From the NCBI RefSeq assembly GCF_028502605.1, contig NC_079235.1, forward strand, positions 4,092,001 through 4,156,000: 64,000 nucleotides of DNA, written 5' to 3'. Source of the DNA: Trichoderma breve. Its lineage: Eukaryota; Ascomycota; Sordariomycetes; Hypocreales; Hypocreaceae. Positions 53,215 to 64,000 of the stretch are shown here, piece after piece (position 1 is the first letter of the stretch; each line of letters opens with the position of its first letter). Under the pieces are notes generated by a model. The model ran no database searches and was not told where the DNA came from. It was given only the letters and a program-made list of their open reading frames with translations. The translations under genes and the position numbers were made by a program.

Positions 53215-56200
53215 CGGGAGCTCCGACTGCCCGAAAATGAGGATTTAGCCCCTCGTCCGTGTCAGGAACCCATCGTATCTTCTTGAGCCCCATAGCATCT
53301 TGCTTCACATCAAAGGACCCCCCACCATTTGACAGACTGCCGACAGTATCGCAAAGGTTTAACAGGTCTTGTTCCGAGATGCTGGGGTCACCAGACACCA
53401 GACTGACATGTCCCTTGATGTCTACCAGATCAACGTAACCATCCTTGTCGGCAGTGGTCGAATTTGTCAACTCTTTGCACGCCTGTGAGAGTAGCAGGCG
53501 CACTGTTACGTGGCGAGGCTGGGCGCGAATGGATCCCAATCCGCTCGGAGATCCAACATGAAATCCTGGTGGGCCGCTTGGAGGACCCCAGCCTGGATTG
53601 CCAAATGTCGGTAGAGCAAATGGCTGCTGGGCCGTAGCGGGAGGGAAAGGCTGCGGAGGGCTGTTGATGGGACCCCAAGGGTTGTGGCCCATTGGAAATC
53701 CGGAGTCGATAAAAGGGCCTGCAGCAAAGCCGCCTCGGGGTCCTAGTGGTTGATGACGCATGCCGCCAACACCAGCATCTGCACCCAATGGCTCATCGTC
53801 TTCAACAAGAACACGGCTTCCGAGATGCTGCGTGTCCTCCTCCTTGTCACGCGAATATCCATGACTGACGCTGCCAGGACGTCCTATCGGTGCTGGTCGT
53901 CCAATCGGCTGTCCAGGAGTACCGGGCGCGCTCTCGAATCCAATGGAACCTTGGCGCCCGTGTGTCATGACAGGACCGTCTCTGGTAGGCATGGGATAGC
54001 CTTGGTTCATGGGATAGTCACCAGTTGGCTGTGAGAACCCGGGAGGGGGCATTGTGACGGGTGGATAGCCGCGAACCGCAGAGCTGTTAATACCAGGCGG
54101 CGGAATCATCATATTATGACCAGGATTCGGTCGAAACCCTACCGGGAAGATGGGATCGTGGCCCGGCCGGTTGGAGAAACCGGGCGGGGGTGGAGGCCCA
54201 TGGGGACCCAGCCCTGGAGGAGGCTGCATGTTCATCATGGGTAGCTGGAACGGGGCAGATGGGCTTGGGCCCTTGGGCAGTGGCAGCCCAGGTGGTGTAC
54301 CTGACATTGTAGCTGGCTGTATCGTGACCGGAGTGCCTGCGCTGATTCTCCTCTCGGGCCCAGTCGAACTCGGGCTGGTATACACTGGCGTGACAGAATG
54401 TGGTGATGCGCTCTGGCTGGGAACGGATGCTGTCTGCGAGTCAGATGAGCTTGCCGGCCCGGTCCCGTGTTGCTGAGATGTCGTCCTCGGCCGTATGGGA
54501 GTTGGTGCCTTGGGGATTGCCGGAGTTGCTACGGGAATCTTTGGCGAAATGAAGCTTGCTGGATTAGGAGGATGTTGAGGCAAGACTGCGGGCAAGATAA
54601 CAGGAGTCTGCTGCGTCTGGGGAGGCGGCTGTTGCTGTTGCTGATTTCCACGCTTGGCAGGCTGTGAGGGTTGAGTCTGGGCTATCTGAACAGAGGAAAC
54701 CTTTGGCGCAGCCTTTTCTTCCTTGGCTCGTTGCAGCTGTTCTTCTCTGGCAGCCTCTGCGGCCTCTCGAGACTCCTTCTGGGACTTTGCAGCTCTGGCC
54801 TCCTTTTCTCGCTTGTCGCGTTCCTGTTTCTCCTTACGCTCCTGAGCCTCTCGCTCTTTCTGCTCTCGGGCCTCCCGCTCTTTGGTGCGTTGCTCATCCT
54901 TGAGCTTCTTTTCTCGCTCTTTAGCCTCGCGCGCTTTTCGTTCCACTTCGGCTTGCTTCTCTTTCTGCTCGTGGATCCGCCGCAGTCGTTCAGCCTCCTT
55001 CTTTAGCCGCGCGTCCTCCTCGGCCTTCTTTTGGGCTTCCTTCTGCTTGCGTTTCTCTTCGGCTTTCTGTTTCTGCTCAGCAATCTTCTTCCTCTCGGCT
55101 TCGATTCGGGCGGTTTCCTCGGCGGCCTTCTCGGCTTCTTTTCGAGCCTTCTCGTCCGCAAGCGCTTGCTTCCTTTGGGCCGCCTTGTCCTTCTTCTTTT
55201 GAGCATTCTTTGCCTTTTTCGCCTTTTGCTCGTCTACCGCTCGGCTTTCCTCCTCCAGCTCTTCTAGTAGCTTTTCTTGACGCTCCTTGGCCACTTTCTC
55301 TTTGTACGCGGATAGTACTCGTTGTTCGAACATGCGGGCGGCGAATATCTGGAACATGCGTCGGCCTTCTTCCATTCGCTGCTCTTCTGTCATCGGGTCC
55401 TGGCAACAGCACTCAGTATGGAACTTGGACGGCATCACAGATGGGTTGTAGTATACCTCTTCATCCTCATACTCCTCATCTTGACTATCGTCGTAGTCCT
55501 CTTCCTCCTCCTCTTCTTCGTCCTCGTAGTCTTCGTCTTCAGGAGGAGGATGGTTGTGAGGAGCGGAGTATGAGCCGTTGGGATGACCGTAGCCGCGAGC
55601 GAAGTGCTCTCGCGCGTCCTCTTCTCGGGCCATTCGACGTTCTGCAAGTTGCTCCATCATTTCGATGAAGCGCCTGCCGTCGTTTTTGAGTAGGTCATCC
55701 GCTACGGTGAGAATGCCGCCTAAGTCCATGTTACCATATCTGTGCAGAAGTGATTCAAGAAGTTGCGTACCCTTGACTTGGAGACTGTTACCAAACGTCA
55801 AGAAATCAGCTACGTCTCGGTCAGGAGAGCCGTGAAATTCTTCGGGAGGTTCGTCGTCGCTATACTCGTCGTCCTCCGCTTCGTCTTCACTGTATGCTTC
55901 TTCTAACTCTTCGTCATCGTCGCCCACGTGCTCCACTATTCGACCGCGAGCTGGGGGAGGCCGGGGGTATCCTCCGGGCAAACCTCGCGTTTGGCGGATC
56001 GAAAAGTCTCGGGGAGGAGGGGGTAGCATTGGGGGGCCCTCTCCTTGATTTGCAAACTGCTCGAGCTCGAGATAGTATGCATCATACAGACCTTCCAGTT
56101 CCTCCTCGATGGCAGTGCGCTTCCTCCCGCAGACGGTACAGCTACAGGTATGCTTCTGCTGCTCCTTCATCTTCTTTAGTACGGCGTCCTTTTCCACCTT

Positions 56201-56887
56201 GACCAAGGATTTCCGGTCATCCTCGCCCAGGCCAAGCCAGAACTCCTTGATACGCTCGCGCTCCTCGTGATTGCTAGTACTCCATATCTTATCCCTAGAC
56301 ATTCCAGAGCCACGCGGCGCCGGAGTCGCTGGCGCCAAGTCGTCCCCGTGATAGCGATGGTTGTGAGTATGGTGGTTATGACGATGTTGTGCCAGATCCA
56401 TCTCCTCGGCGTGAACACCGGGACCGGTCTTTTTCTTCTTTTTCTTGTTCTTTTTATTAGCTTTAGGATCTATGATGTGGCCATTCGTCGTCGGCATAGG
56501 CTCCGCGTCGTCAGCTAGATCATAAACGTCATCATCCTCATCACTTGCGACAAGCTCATAGTCCGCGGGCATCTGCTTGTCGGAGCTGAGAGCGGGGCTG
56601 GGATGGCCATTGGCAGCCTGCGCAGCGGCCGCCTTGGCCGCAGCCTTTTGCCGCCGCTTCTGCTTCTTGCGATTTACCGTAGGCGCCGACGTGTCGAGGC
56701 CTGTCGAGTCCGCGGGCGGCGGGGCCTTGTTGGATTTGGCGATGGTGGGCGTCGAGGGCCGGGACGAGTCTGACGGGCTGGCCTTGGGAACGGTGATGAA
56801 CTTGGAGCCGTCCTTGTTAGTGTATTTGGCAGTGTTTCGAGGCGATGCCGGCGCGAGGGGGGCCGGTTTCTGGTGATGGGCCGGCAT
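53165..56887 (-). CDS. nst1: stress response protein Nst1
   Basis: One exon of 1240 residues to the first stop. Nst1 is linked to salt-stress tolerance in yeast through mRNA-processing partners (family knowledge). Visible layout: a conserved DGSKFITVPK motif near residue 30, a Lys-rich nuclear-type stretch at 143-153, His-rich NHHTHNH, and the family core NHEERERIKEFWLGLGEDDR with the CSCTVCGRKR Cys cluster (C248, C250, C253). Acidic runs follow at about 320-500, then a long Glu/Lys/Arg coiled coil at about 530-740, and a Pro/Gln/Gly-rich half to the C-terminus. The same frame continues open for 121 codons after the TAG. A 54-nt GT-AG interval (53214-53161) could remove that TAG and give a 1344-residue form, so the C-terminus is uncertain. 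Confidence 0.93.
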   Translation of the reverse strand: MPAHHQKPAPLAPASPRNTAKYTNKDGSKFITVPKASPSDSSRPSTPTIAKSNKAPPPADSTGLDTSAPTVNRKKQKRRQKAAAKAAAAQAANGHPSPALSSDKQMPADYELVASDEDDDVYDLADDAEPMPTTNGHIIDPKANKKNKKKKKKTGPGVHAEEMDLAQHRHNHHTHNHRYHGDDLAPATPAPRGSGMSRDKIWSTSNHEERERIKEFWLGLGEDDRKSLVKVEKDAVLKKMKEQQKHTCSCTVCGRKRTAIEEELEGLYDAYYLELEQFANQGEGPPMLPPPPRDFSIRQTRGLPGGYPRPPPARGRIVEHVGDDDEELEEAYSEDEAEDDEYSDDEPPEEFHGSPDRDVADFLTFGNSLQVKGTQLLESLLHRYGNMDLGGILTVADDLLKNDGRRFIEMMEQLAERRMAREEDAREHFARGYGHPNGSYSAPHNHPPPEDEDYEDEEEEEEEDYDDSQDEEYEDEEVYYNPSVMPSKFHTECCCQDPMTEEQRMEEGRRMFQIFAARMFEQRVLSAYKEKVAKERQEKLLEELEEESRAVDEQKAKKAKNAQKKKDKAAQRKQALADEKARKEAEKAAEETARIEAERKKIAEQKQKAEEKRKQKEAQKKAEEDARLKKEAERLRRIHEQKEKQAEVERKAREAKEREKKLKDEQRTKEREAREQKEREAQERKEKQERDKREKEARAAKSQKESREAAEAAREEQLQRAKEEKAAPKVSSVQIAQTQPSQPAKRGNQQQQQPPPQTQQTPVILPAVLPQHPPNPASFISPKIPVATPAIPKAPTPIRPRTTSQQHGTGPASSSDSQTASVPSQSASPHSVTPVYTSPSSTGPERRISAGTPVTIQPATMSGTPPGLPLPKGPSPSAPFQLPMMNMQPPPGLGPHGPPPPPGFSNRPGHDPIFPVGFRPNPGHNMMIPPPGINSSAVRGYPPVTMPPPGFSQPTGDYPMNQGYPMPTRDGPVMTHGRQGSIGFESAPGTPGQPIGRPAPIGRPGSVSHGYSRDKEEDTQHLGSRVLVEDDEPLGADAGVGGMRHQPLGPRGGFAAGPFIDSGFPMGHNPWGPINSPPQPFPPATAQQPFALPTFGNPGWGPPSGPPGFHVGSPSGLGSIRAQPRHVTVRLLLSQACKELTNSTTADKDGYVDLVDIKGHVSLVSGDPSISEQDLLNLCDTVGSLSNGGGSFDVKQDAMGLKKIRWVPDTDEGLNPHFRAVGAPGEIGSPLVGHASLRGI

Positions 56888-59800
56888 CGTGAATCTACGG
56901 AAGCAAGGCAGTTGAGAGCATCAAGTCTCGGGACTGGGGGCCCAGGGCGGCTCAAAACGACGCAGCCTGCAGCAGGAAGAAAACAAGCAAGTCAGTCGTC
57001 GGGATACTGGGCAAGAGCAGCAGCAGGAAGGGCGTGCGGACGGTCAAGGACTTGGCCAGCTGCGGGTGGCAAAGCACGGCGTTCGAGGTCGATGGCGATG
57101 GCTGGGTTTGCTGGTGGAGGTTGCCGGCGACTCAAAATGAGGCACTCACAATCCGCAAAGCCAATTCAGGGTTAGGTCAGCAATGACGCCAGTGGGGGTT
57201 TCGAAGAGCCCCGGCCGAGAGCCTGAGCCTGTGAGATGCGGCGCGTCGTGAGGCTCGCGTCGATTGCGTGGGGAAGGCGATTGGGAGAGTCGTGGGCGAT
57301 GCTCTTGGAGGGCCAGAAATCGATGGAAGTCACCGTGTGGTGTAGTTACATAGCGGCATGTACTTCTGTTATGCAAGAATAGACGTCCCTGTTGAGGCTG
57401 GCGAAAACCGGGGCTGAAAGCCGTCTATCAGATTTCGCGCTGGATTTGAAAAGGCGACCCTGTGCAACGGCACGTGATGCCCTTTTAACATCCAGATCCG
57501 CAGCCGAAATCTGGCTTTGTGCCTGAGGCGCTGGGGTTGGCGGGCCTACCAAAGCCCAAAGCACAGAGCCAACAGGCGCTATACAGTATGTGCTGTAGGG
57601 GTCCTTCCAGGTGCTTCCAGCAGGCGTGGACCTTTATGGCCTGCAAAGTACATGTACCTGTACAACACCGCAAGGGCATGGGCACTCGGTGCTGTGCATC
57701 GTACGCAGCGCGGCCTATGTCACTGGCGTGTGCCTGTACCCCGTGATTGGCATCGGTACCGCTGCCCTGCTTCGCTTCAAGCAATGGCGGGCGCACATCA
57801 CCGCATTCATCACATCACAAGGATTACTACTCCGTACAAAGAGTACATTACTGTACATACAAAGAGGCATTGACTCTTTCCCTGCCTTGTTGCTGTACTC
57901 CGTACATGCCTGGGCTAAAACACACCCTTTCAACTTACCTATAAAACAGCAAAACTTAGTCGTTGTTTGGCAATGACGTCTGATTAGAGCGTTTGATACC
58001 AGACACTATTTCCTAGGTATTTATAGCGGGCGAGCTCTCCCTGGATTCGGGTGTAGGTTCGGCGCTGGGCCATAGTCACCCCTCGCCTGAAGCTGTGGTG
58101 CAAGGGCAAACAAGGGCGAAGCGCTGGTAGTCCTACGGCACAGAATACATAGTCCTGTGATAGGTACCTGTCCTGCGATCAGCATGTAGCCATGCAAGGA
58201 GCAGCGGATTTGTTGGGCATCAAGGTCGTACAGATAGTTACCAGCTCGCCTCATTCGGTGTGGCTGCATCTGTGCCTGCCTGCTCGCTGCTGTATTGACA
58301 TCCATGTAATAACACGTTGCCATTTGCTCGCGAGGCTGCTGCCATGGTCTGATGCCAGAGGGCGGTGGATGATAGCTATTTCGCTACGGCTTTCACAAGG
58401 CTCTCTGAGGCATGGATCGTCATAGCTGATGCATCTGGAGTCTGCGTCATAGGTAATGCCACCCTGATCACTACCTGGTAGATGACAGATGGATGTTACC
58501 TTGATCCGGCGTCCAATACGTCTCTACTTAAGTAGTTGCTACATATAAAGATTACTCAGATCCATGCAGCCCTTTGATATCAAGCGGGTACCACAATTTG
58601 GACGAAGCAAGGGGTCTTCTGTACAAAGGCAGTTAGATTGTTTACACTTACCTACCACGACGGCAACAATGCATCTCGGGACGCAACTTGGCTATCGATA
58701 TGAATTGGATGCCCGTTTTCCGCATTGAGAGGAGACCCTCGTGCTCTACGTCAAGTTACGTAGCCTACCGCTTTGGGACAGGACCCTCTAGAAACGCCTT
58801 GAACGCCATTCGGTGAAGCAGAGTGGCTGTTCACTCTCCTGATCCATTGACATGGGCGCACGTCTACAAGCAGCTGACGCATTGCAGGCAGCAGGCAGGG
58901 CAGGGGGCTCTCGCAGCATCTCCAGACTTGCTACACTTACACTTTATTCAATGCTTCAGAATGGTCTCTATTTCTGCCTTGCCGCCCGTCTGCTGGCAGC
59001 TGAAAATAAGCCCATCTGCACCAAGTGCACGAAGTTTGTCTGGCGCTCATGCAAGGTAAGAATCCTGCAGAGGGCTGAACCCCACCATTGTCCATCATGG
59101 CCTACACTAGCAATCACGGTAACCTGCTTAGGTAGTTACTCGTCGTAGGGCAGTGTTGACATGAGCATGAGCATGAGCAGCCCGCAAAGTGCCTGATGCA
59201 AGCCATGAATTAACAGGGGAGACTATTGACATTGGCGGCTCGTTATTCGCCAGAATGCCCCGAGAAGCTTCTTTTCCCGCAAAGCTTGCGCTCATTTCAG
59301 CCCTAGCTGGCCCTGTAGTGAATCCTTGGTGTTTTGTCGGGCATCAAACGCGATAGCCCCCAGATTACAGTAGGCCACTCCGTCTTTGTCCCCGGACTGA
59401 TATCATAACATAGCATTGGACCTGCCATCAACCCGAAGTCCCTGCATGAAAGACGGCAGAAAACGAGACGCGTTGCAATGCACTATGGCGTTCTCGTACA
59501 GAGCATCCAGCCGTGCGCCCAATAGACTTGCAAAGCCAGGCTTTGTTTGCTTTCTTAGCGCCTTCGCTCTCATGCGTGATGTTACACCATGGCTTCGAAG
59601 GCGGTCGCTCATTCGCCCGAGACTCAGCCTCGCTTGGAAGCGGGACGATCGGTAGTATTCCGCCGACCGAGCGAAGATCAGGACGACTCCGAGGAGAGGC
59701 GCAGACAAGAGAAAACAAGAGATAGACAAGAGATAGACTGACAGATCGCATAGACAGACGGGCGTCCAGAGGCAAGTTAGTAGTTGCAGGCTTACATATA

Positions 59801-60839
59801 TGTACATCGCAATAATTTCCTTTATCGAACTCGACACCAACACTAACCCTCTCTAATACTCTCAATGCCACTTTTTAAAAATATCCCCGTCTCCGTAAGA
59901 CAGTTGAATCGGCCGGCCAGGTACTAGCAGTCAACGCTACTGTGGCCGTAATGCTTCCGGCAAAGGTACAGCCCGTCCCAAGTCAAGACACTTTTGGAAT
60001 GGCCGAGGCGAAGCTGCGCCGCTGGTTGGCCGGCTTGCTGCTTTATGTAATCTGGCGCGAACTCCTTCTTCTCTTCTTGAGTCGTAAAGTCCGGCCTCAG
60101 CGTCAGACGCAAGCCTCAACTCGGCCTCGATCCACCAGCAGTCTAGCGGCCCATCTTGTTGGTGAAACGTTGCTGGGCTGCATTTGCTAAGGACCTGTGC
60201 TGTGCTATGCTATTCCTCTTAGCCTTAGCAACGATAGCGCCGTGAGCAGCGCCTTTCCCCCCTTAAACCCTGCTTGTTCCTTTTCTTTTTTTCCCTCCAT
60301 TCTTTCTTATTTACTGCCTCACATTGATTGTCTCGCTTCAGTTACAACAGCAGCAGCAGCAGCAAAGTTGTGTGATTCTTCTGCCCCTAGCCTGCCCTGA
60401 TCTGATCCCCATTGGCGCGGCCAAAGTCCTTTGCAGCCGACCGCTCGCCGCAGCGAATAACTGGAGACTCGTCCAAGCTCGTATTCCGATAAATCGCCTG
60501 GCAACCAACCAATCCGTTCCACCGCCCTGGTCCAACCCGTATCCCCTAGACGCGACAGTACGATTCTGGGAGGCAGCACAAGAGCGGCGTTCCCGAACCA
60601 AGATTCATAACATCGATTATCGAGCTCGATTTGCCCCGGGAGCCACTGCTTTTAAACTGGTCCTGTCCGTCATCCACAGATCTTCGGCGAACAAGGCCGT
60701 TGGGACTGGGGGAGTTCCGTTTGGCACAAGAATTCCGACGCCTGGCCCTGTCTGCCTGCTTTTCGCTTTCGTTTCCCACTTGACGACTTTGTCCGTCCAT
60801 CTATCCATATACAGCAGCTCTTAATCGCATCGCTTCAAC
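56888..60839. other. 3.9-kb gene-poor region
   Basis: Divergent 5' flanks of nst1 and rho2. No protein-coding gene, tRNA or transposon could be supported; all frames are short and overlap on both strands. A (CAG)n run lies at about 60348-60363. The last few hundred bases are the rho2 promoter and leader. Confidence 0.5.
60348..60363. repeat. CAG trinucleotide run
   Basis: Five to six CAG units in the rho2 upstream region. It may fall in the leader. Confidence 0.7.
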
Positions 60840-61785
60840 ATGGCTAGTGGGAGTCCGCAAAATGTCATCCGCAGGTACGATCGACGTTCATGCCTCTGTT
60901 ATTGTTGTTATTGTTGTCACTGGTGGCTTTCTATTCGTTCGATGCCGGGTGTTGAGCCCATGATTTGGCTTGAGCCATGGCAGAATCTGCTAGACAACGG
61001 AATTGTTTTGCTAACCAGAGCAAACTTGTAGGAAGCTCGTCATCATCGGAGATGGTGCCTGCGGCAAGACAAGTCTGCTCAGCGTCTTCACACTTGGTTA
61101 TTTCCCTACAGTATGTTATTCCAAGCTCTCTCTCTACTCTAGACAAAGTGTATGCGGTCGCTAACCATGATGTAGCATTACGTGAGTTTCCATCGCGATT
61201 GCGCACTCGCACAGCCGAGATTAACGTCCCAATACAGATTCCCACCGTCTTCGAAAACTACGTAACCGACTGCAGAGTAGATGGCAAGTCCGTGCAGCTT
61301 GCTCTGTGGGATACGGCCGGCCAAGAAGACTACGAACGCTTACGACCCCTTGCCTACTCCAAGGCGCATGTCATCCTAATAGGCTTCTCCGTCGATACGC
61401 CCGATTCTCTTGACAATGTCAAACACAAGGTTCGATGGCGCCCATTCGGCATGTGATGGAATGGCTGTGTGCTGATATATTGTTGTTATTCTAGTGGATT
61501 GAGGAAGCTACTCGCCTTTGCGAAGGAGTACCGATCATACTCGTCGGATTAAAGAAAGATCTGCGCGATGATCCCGTTGCCATCGAGGAGATGCGCAAAA
61601 AATCATTGCGATTCGTCACTGCGCACGACGGCGAGGGCGTCGCTCGAGAGATTGGCGCTAAGAGATATCTCGAATGCTCCAGTTTGAGTGGAGAGGGCGT
61701 TGATGATGTGTTTGAGGCGGCTACCCGAGCGGCTCTCCTCACATTCGAGAAGGGGGAGAGCACAGGCTGTTGCGTTGTTCTGTAG
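60840..61785 (+). CDS. rho2: Rho-family small GTPase, Rho2 type
   Basis: Five exons, one of only 6 nt: 60840-60874, 61032-61110, 61176-61181, 61238-61429, 61495-61785, giving 200 residues. The microexon CATTAC supplies His-Tyr between GYFPT and IPTVFENY, which restores the invariant Rho switch-I region; skipping it would delete the two residues in frame. The P-loop is GDGACGKTS (residues 18-26), switch II is [14 protein letters not shown], and the [12 protein letters not shown] loop binds the base. The C-terminus GCCVVL is a CAAX box whose Leu predicts geranylgeranylation. The sequence [12 protein letters not shown] and [18 protein letters not shown] point to Rho2, not Rho1 or Cdc42. It regulates actin polarity and cell-wall synthesis at the plasma membrane. 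Confidence 0.95.
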
Positions 61786-62637
61786 GACTTGGAATCTTGT
61801 CCTCACGCGTCAAACGAAAGTCGACATGAAATACTTGGCCCAAAGGAAAGTGGCCGGATAACGCACAATTATGAGCCTGCATCTTAACGAATGAGGCCAT
61901 GACATGATGCTTGCATCTTCTAAGCTTGTTGCTGCTTGGCAAAGCACAGTTCATCCCCATCTCTGCTGAGACGAGTATAAGCGCAATGCTTCTCTCTCCA
62001 TTACACGGCCTTTGAAACTAATGTTTCTTCCTTCCTTGGAATTGCAGCTGATTACATCACATCAAGTATTGCATAAAAGCATACATACAACCACTACGAG
62101 AACATGGTCTCGGCCTGAGAGAGTCGGGGTTACCAGCCGTCCTTTCGCCGTTCCTTCTAGTTTACCTTATTGGAAAGCTCTGTTTATTTTTTACTCTTGG
62201 ATTTTTAAATGCTGTTTTTATCGCAAATGTTTGGCAAGCGTATTCTGTCGCAGCGGAGAAGAAGCGCTTCAAAGCGAGGCGGTTTCAACCTCTGTACTAA
62301 TATGGTGGATGGCATAGATCAACAACTGGTATATTGTGTTTTTTTGTCCCGTTTTCGTGGTATATGGGACTTTTTTTGGACGGAAAAGGGTGAATGATGG
62401 AGAGGGCGATTTTTATACTCTGCTATTTTAGCAATAAGAATGTCGAGTCTCCCAATTGAATGCTCATGTCATCACTTGTGATCTATTTTTTTCTCCATTA
62501 TGCTCACTTTATTTTGACCACACTATCGATTTTGGATATATCATGGGTGGTATTATACAATTCTTCATATTCATACATGGCGTCTATTTCGTTTCTTCCT
62601 TTTTTTTTCTCCTACAATCCCCATATCATTCCCTTCT
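61786..62637. other. convergent 3' region, rho2 / mL40
   Basis: 3' flanks of two convergent genes; T-rich from about 62180. No gene seen. Confidence 0.5.
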
Positions 62638-63198
62638 CTACCTCTTCCAGTCGTGATTCCACGGCTCCTTCGCAGGACTGTCCGTCTGGAACCTAGCATA
62701 CTCTATCGGCACGCCCTCAAGCCCATAGACGCACTTCTTCTCCATGGCGACTCGGTACAGATATCCCTCGCCCCTCGACCCAGGCCCGACCGTCTTGCGC
62801 AGCTCCTCGCATGCATTGTACATGCCCGCGTGCATCCTGCTCCTCTCCTTCTCAATGGCCTCGTGCTGCTTGCGGCGGAAGAGCATCCAGGCGCGATGGA
62901 TGGTCCAGTGGCGGAGGTATCGCTGGCGGGCCATGCGCAGGGGAGGGGGGGCCGGGGAGAACATGTTGCGGCGGAGGGTGCGGATGCGGTTGAAGTTTTC
63001 GGATTTGGGGGCGGAGCGGTTGCGACGGGCGGCTTTGGGGGCGGATGCTGGGGTGGGAAGTTTGCGGGCGAGGGAGGAGGAGGTTGTCGAGAAGAGGCGG
63101 GGGGTTGTAGTTGTCATGGTTGTGGTTTTGGTGGAGGGTGTGGTTCGTGAGAGGAGGGAGAGGCGGCTGAAGAGCCCGGTGAGGGAGGAGGACGCCAT
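62638..63198 (-). CDS. mitochondrial large ribosomal subunit protein mL40
   Basis: Single exon, 186 residues. The N-terminus (about 45 residues) is rich in Ser, Thr and Arg with no acidic residue, a mitochondrial transit peptide ending near the RLFSTTSSSLARK segment. The mature part carries the conserved block NFNRIRTLRRNMFSPAPPPL, then RQRYLRHWTIHRAWMLFRRKQ, and a helical stretch ending AMEKKCVYGLEGVPIEYARFQTDSP. I assign it to mL40 (yeast Mrpl28) from recall of these blocks. It is a structural protein of the mitoribosome's large subunit. Confidence 0.85.
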   Translation of the reverse strand: MASSSLTGLFSRLSLLSRTTPSTKTTTMTTTTPRLFSTTSSSLARKLPTPASAPKAARRNRSAPKSENFNRIRTLRRNMFSPAPPPLRMARQRYLRHWTIHRAWMLFRRKQHEAIEKERSRMHAGMYNACEELRKTVGPGSRGEGYLYRVAMEKKCVYGLEGVPIEYARFQTDSPAKEPWNHDWKR

Positions 63199-64000
63199 TT
63201 TGGAGAGAGTGTTGAGTTGAAGATGTTGATTTATCGTTTGTATCTCTCTAGGGAGGGAGGCGATTGAGGTTCGACGAATCTCGCCTTGGTGTTGAGAATC
63301 TTTGTGGGGTGATCGAGGCGTAGATGCTTGGATGCCCGCTCCTTGGAATTGAATTGAGTGTGTCTAGAGCGAGACCCGACTCAATTCTTCCCTCCTCTTT
63401 CTGAATATCGAGTTGGGATGGGAAAAGACGATGGGAACGAAGCTGTTTGTCGCTTTGCTCGTGTGGTTTGCTGAAGCTTTGCTTGACGCTATCGCCAGAG
63501 AAAATGCGATGATGGTGGGTGGCGGATAAACTTAAATCCGGCTAAATCATTCTGCTGTAAGTCTCGCGATGAAAGTTACAGCAAGGGTATTGAACCGAAA
63601 GATGTGTTTGTTATTTTTAATTTAATTTATATTTAGATTTTTCCATTATATAACTAATGATTAATTTTCAATTTTTTCCCTTAGTTCAACAATCTTTTTG
63701 TTGTGAGGTTGGTAATGGAACTTGGAATCGGTTTCAATTCTGCTCTCCAGTACAGAGTACACTAGCATCATTTCTTGCCAATGCAACACCATGTTAATGG
63801 AATAAGTGGGATTTTGTCATAATTAATCTCCCTAATAATTTTATGTATATCGTCTATTGTACAGTTACAGGTCCTCTCTCCCCAATTGCTGATTTGATCA
63901 ATATCGACGCGATCATCTCATGCTGTATATATTCTCCCACTATGCAACACACCGATTATAGGTTGCAGCATCCGTATAGGCTCTCTGTTGCAATGATGTC
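63199..64000. other. A+T-rich intergenic end of the window
   Basis: mL40 promoter and leader up to about 63400, then increasingly A+T-rich DNA from 63540 with no open frame. No gene seen. Confidence 0.5.

Noticed and set aside
1..64000. CRISPR arrays, phage or bacterial operons
   Set aside because: None seen; introns and gene content are those of a filamentous ascomycete.

Overview
The window is nuclear DNA of a filamentous ascomycete. Most genes carry short introns (about 45-160 nt) with fungal GTRNGT donors, CTAAC/CTGAC-type branch points and AG acceptors. The gene set is typical of Pezizomycotina: Nst1, a Rho2 GTPase, acetolactate synthase, mL40, Tma20, a Zn2Cys6 regulator, a cutinase, a GH12 endoglucanase, a DHA2 transporter and an orphan NLR-type hydrolase. 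The GH12 enzyme and overall style suggest Sordariomycetes, probably Hypocreales such as Trichoderma; that placement is inference. No CRISPR, rRNA, credible tRNA or intact transposon was found.

Layout. 1-6.3 kb: no supportable gene. 6.4-8.3 kb: C2H2 zinc-finger regulator. 11.6-14.2 kb: acetolactate synthase (branched-chain amino acids), with Gcn4/CPC1-type sites upstream. 14.6-15.4 kb: broken kinase-like relic. 15.7-18.1 kb: a small two-TM protein and a Cys-rich single-pass surface protein. 18.3-22.2 kb, minus strand: CoA-transferase family III and a DHA2 transporter. 24.0-25.2 kb: cutinase with a GPI-type C-terminus. 27.6-33.9 kb: accessory block with a coiled-coil/PIN-like/tandem-CCCH protein, a small zinc-finger protein, a DUF7587-like protein and a BTB protein. 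34.5-39.7 kb: a divergent module of Zn2Cys6 regulator, VOC/glyoxalase-fold protein and FAH-family hydrolase, whose shared promoter holds several CGGG/CCCG inverted repeats. 41.2-42.0 kb: GH12 endoglucanase. 42.3-44.0 kb: a four-copy 98-bp tandem repeat abutting an alpha/beta-hydrolase of the type that heads fungal NLRs. 44.22 kb: a near-perfect 21-bp hairpin. 45.7-46.9 kb: nucleotidyltransferase-like gene. 47.4-49.0 kb: tma20 and a tiny I78 inhibitor gene. 51.0-51.8 kb: Cys-rich single-TM protein. 52.8-56.9 kb: nst1, with a possible spliced or readthrough C-terminus. 60.8-61.8 kb: rho2, with a 6-nt microexon. 62.6-63.2 kb: mL40.

How it fits together. Housekeeping genes (ilv2, tma20, nst1, rho2, mL40) alternate with accessory genes. 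The 27-44 kb stretch is the most accessory-like. It is richer in A+T, its genes have many introns, and it contains tandem repeats and domains seen in fungal self/non-self and stress repertoires. The 34.5-39.7 kb module looks like a self-regulated catabolic unit for an aromatic or keto-acid substrate. All intron models were read by eye from splice signals and frame continuity and have not been checked with RNA data.
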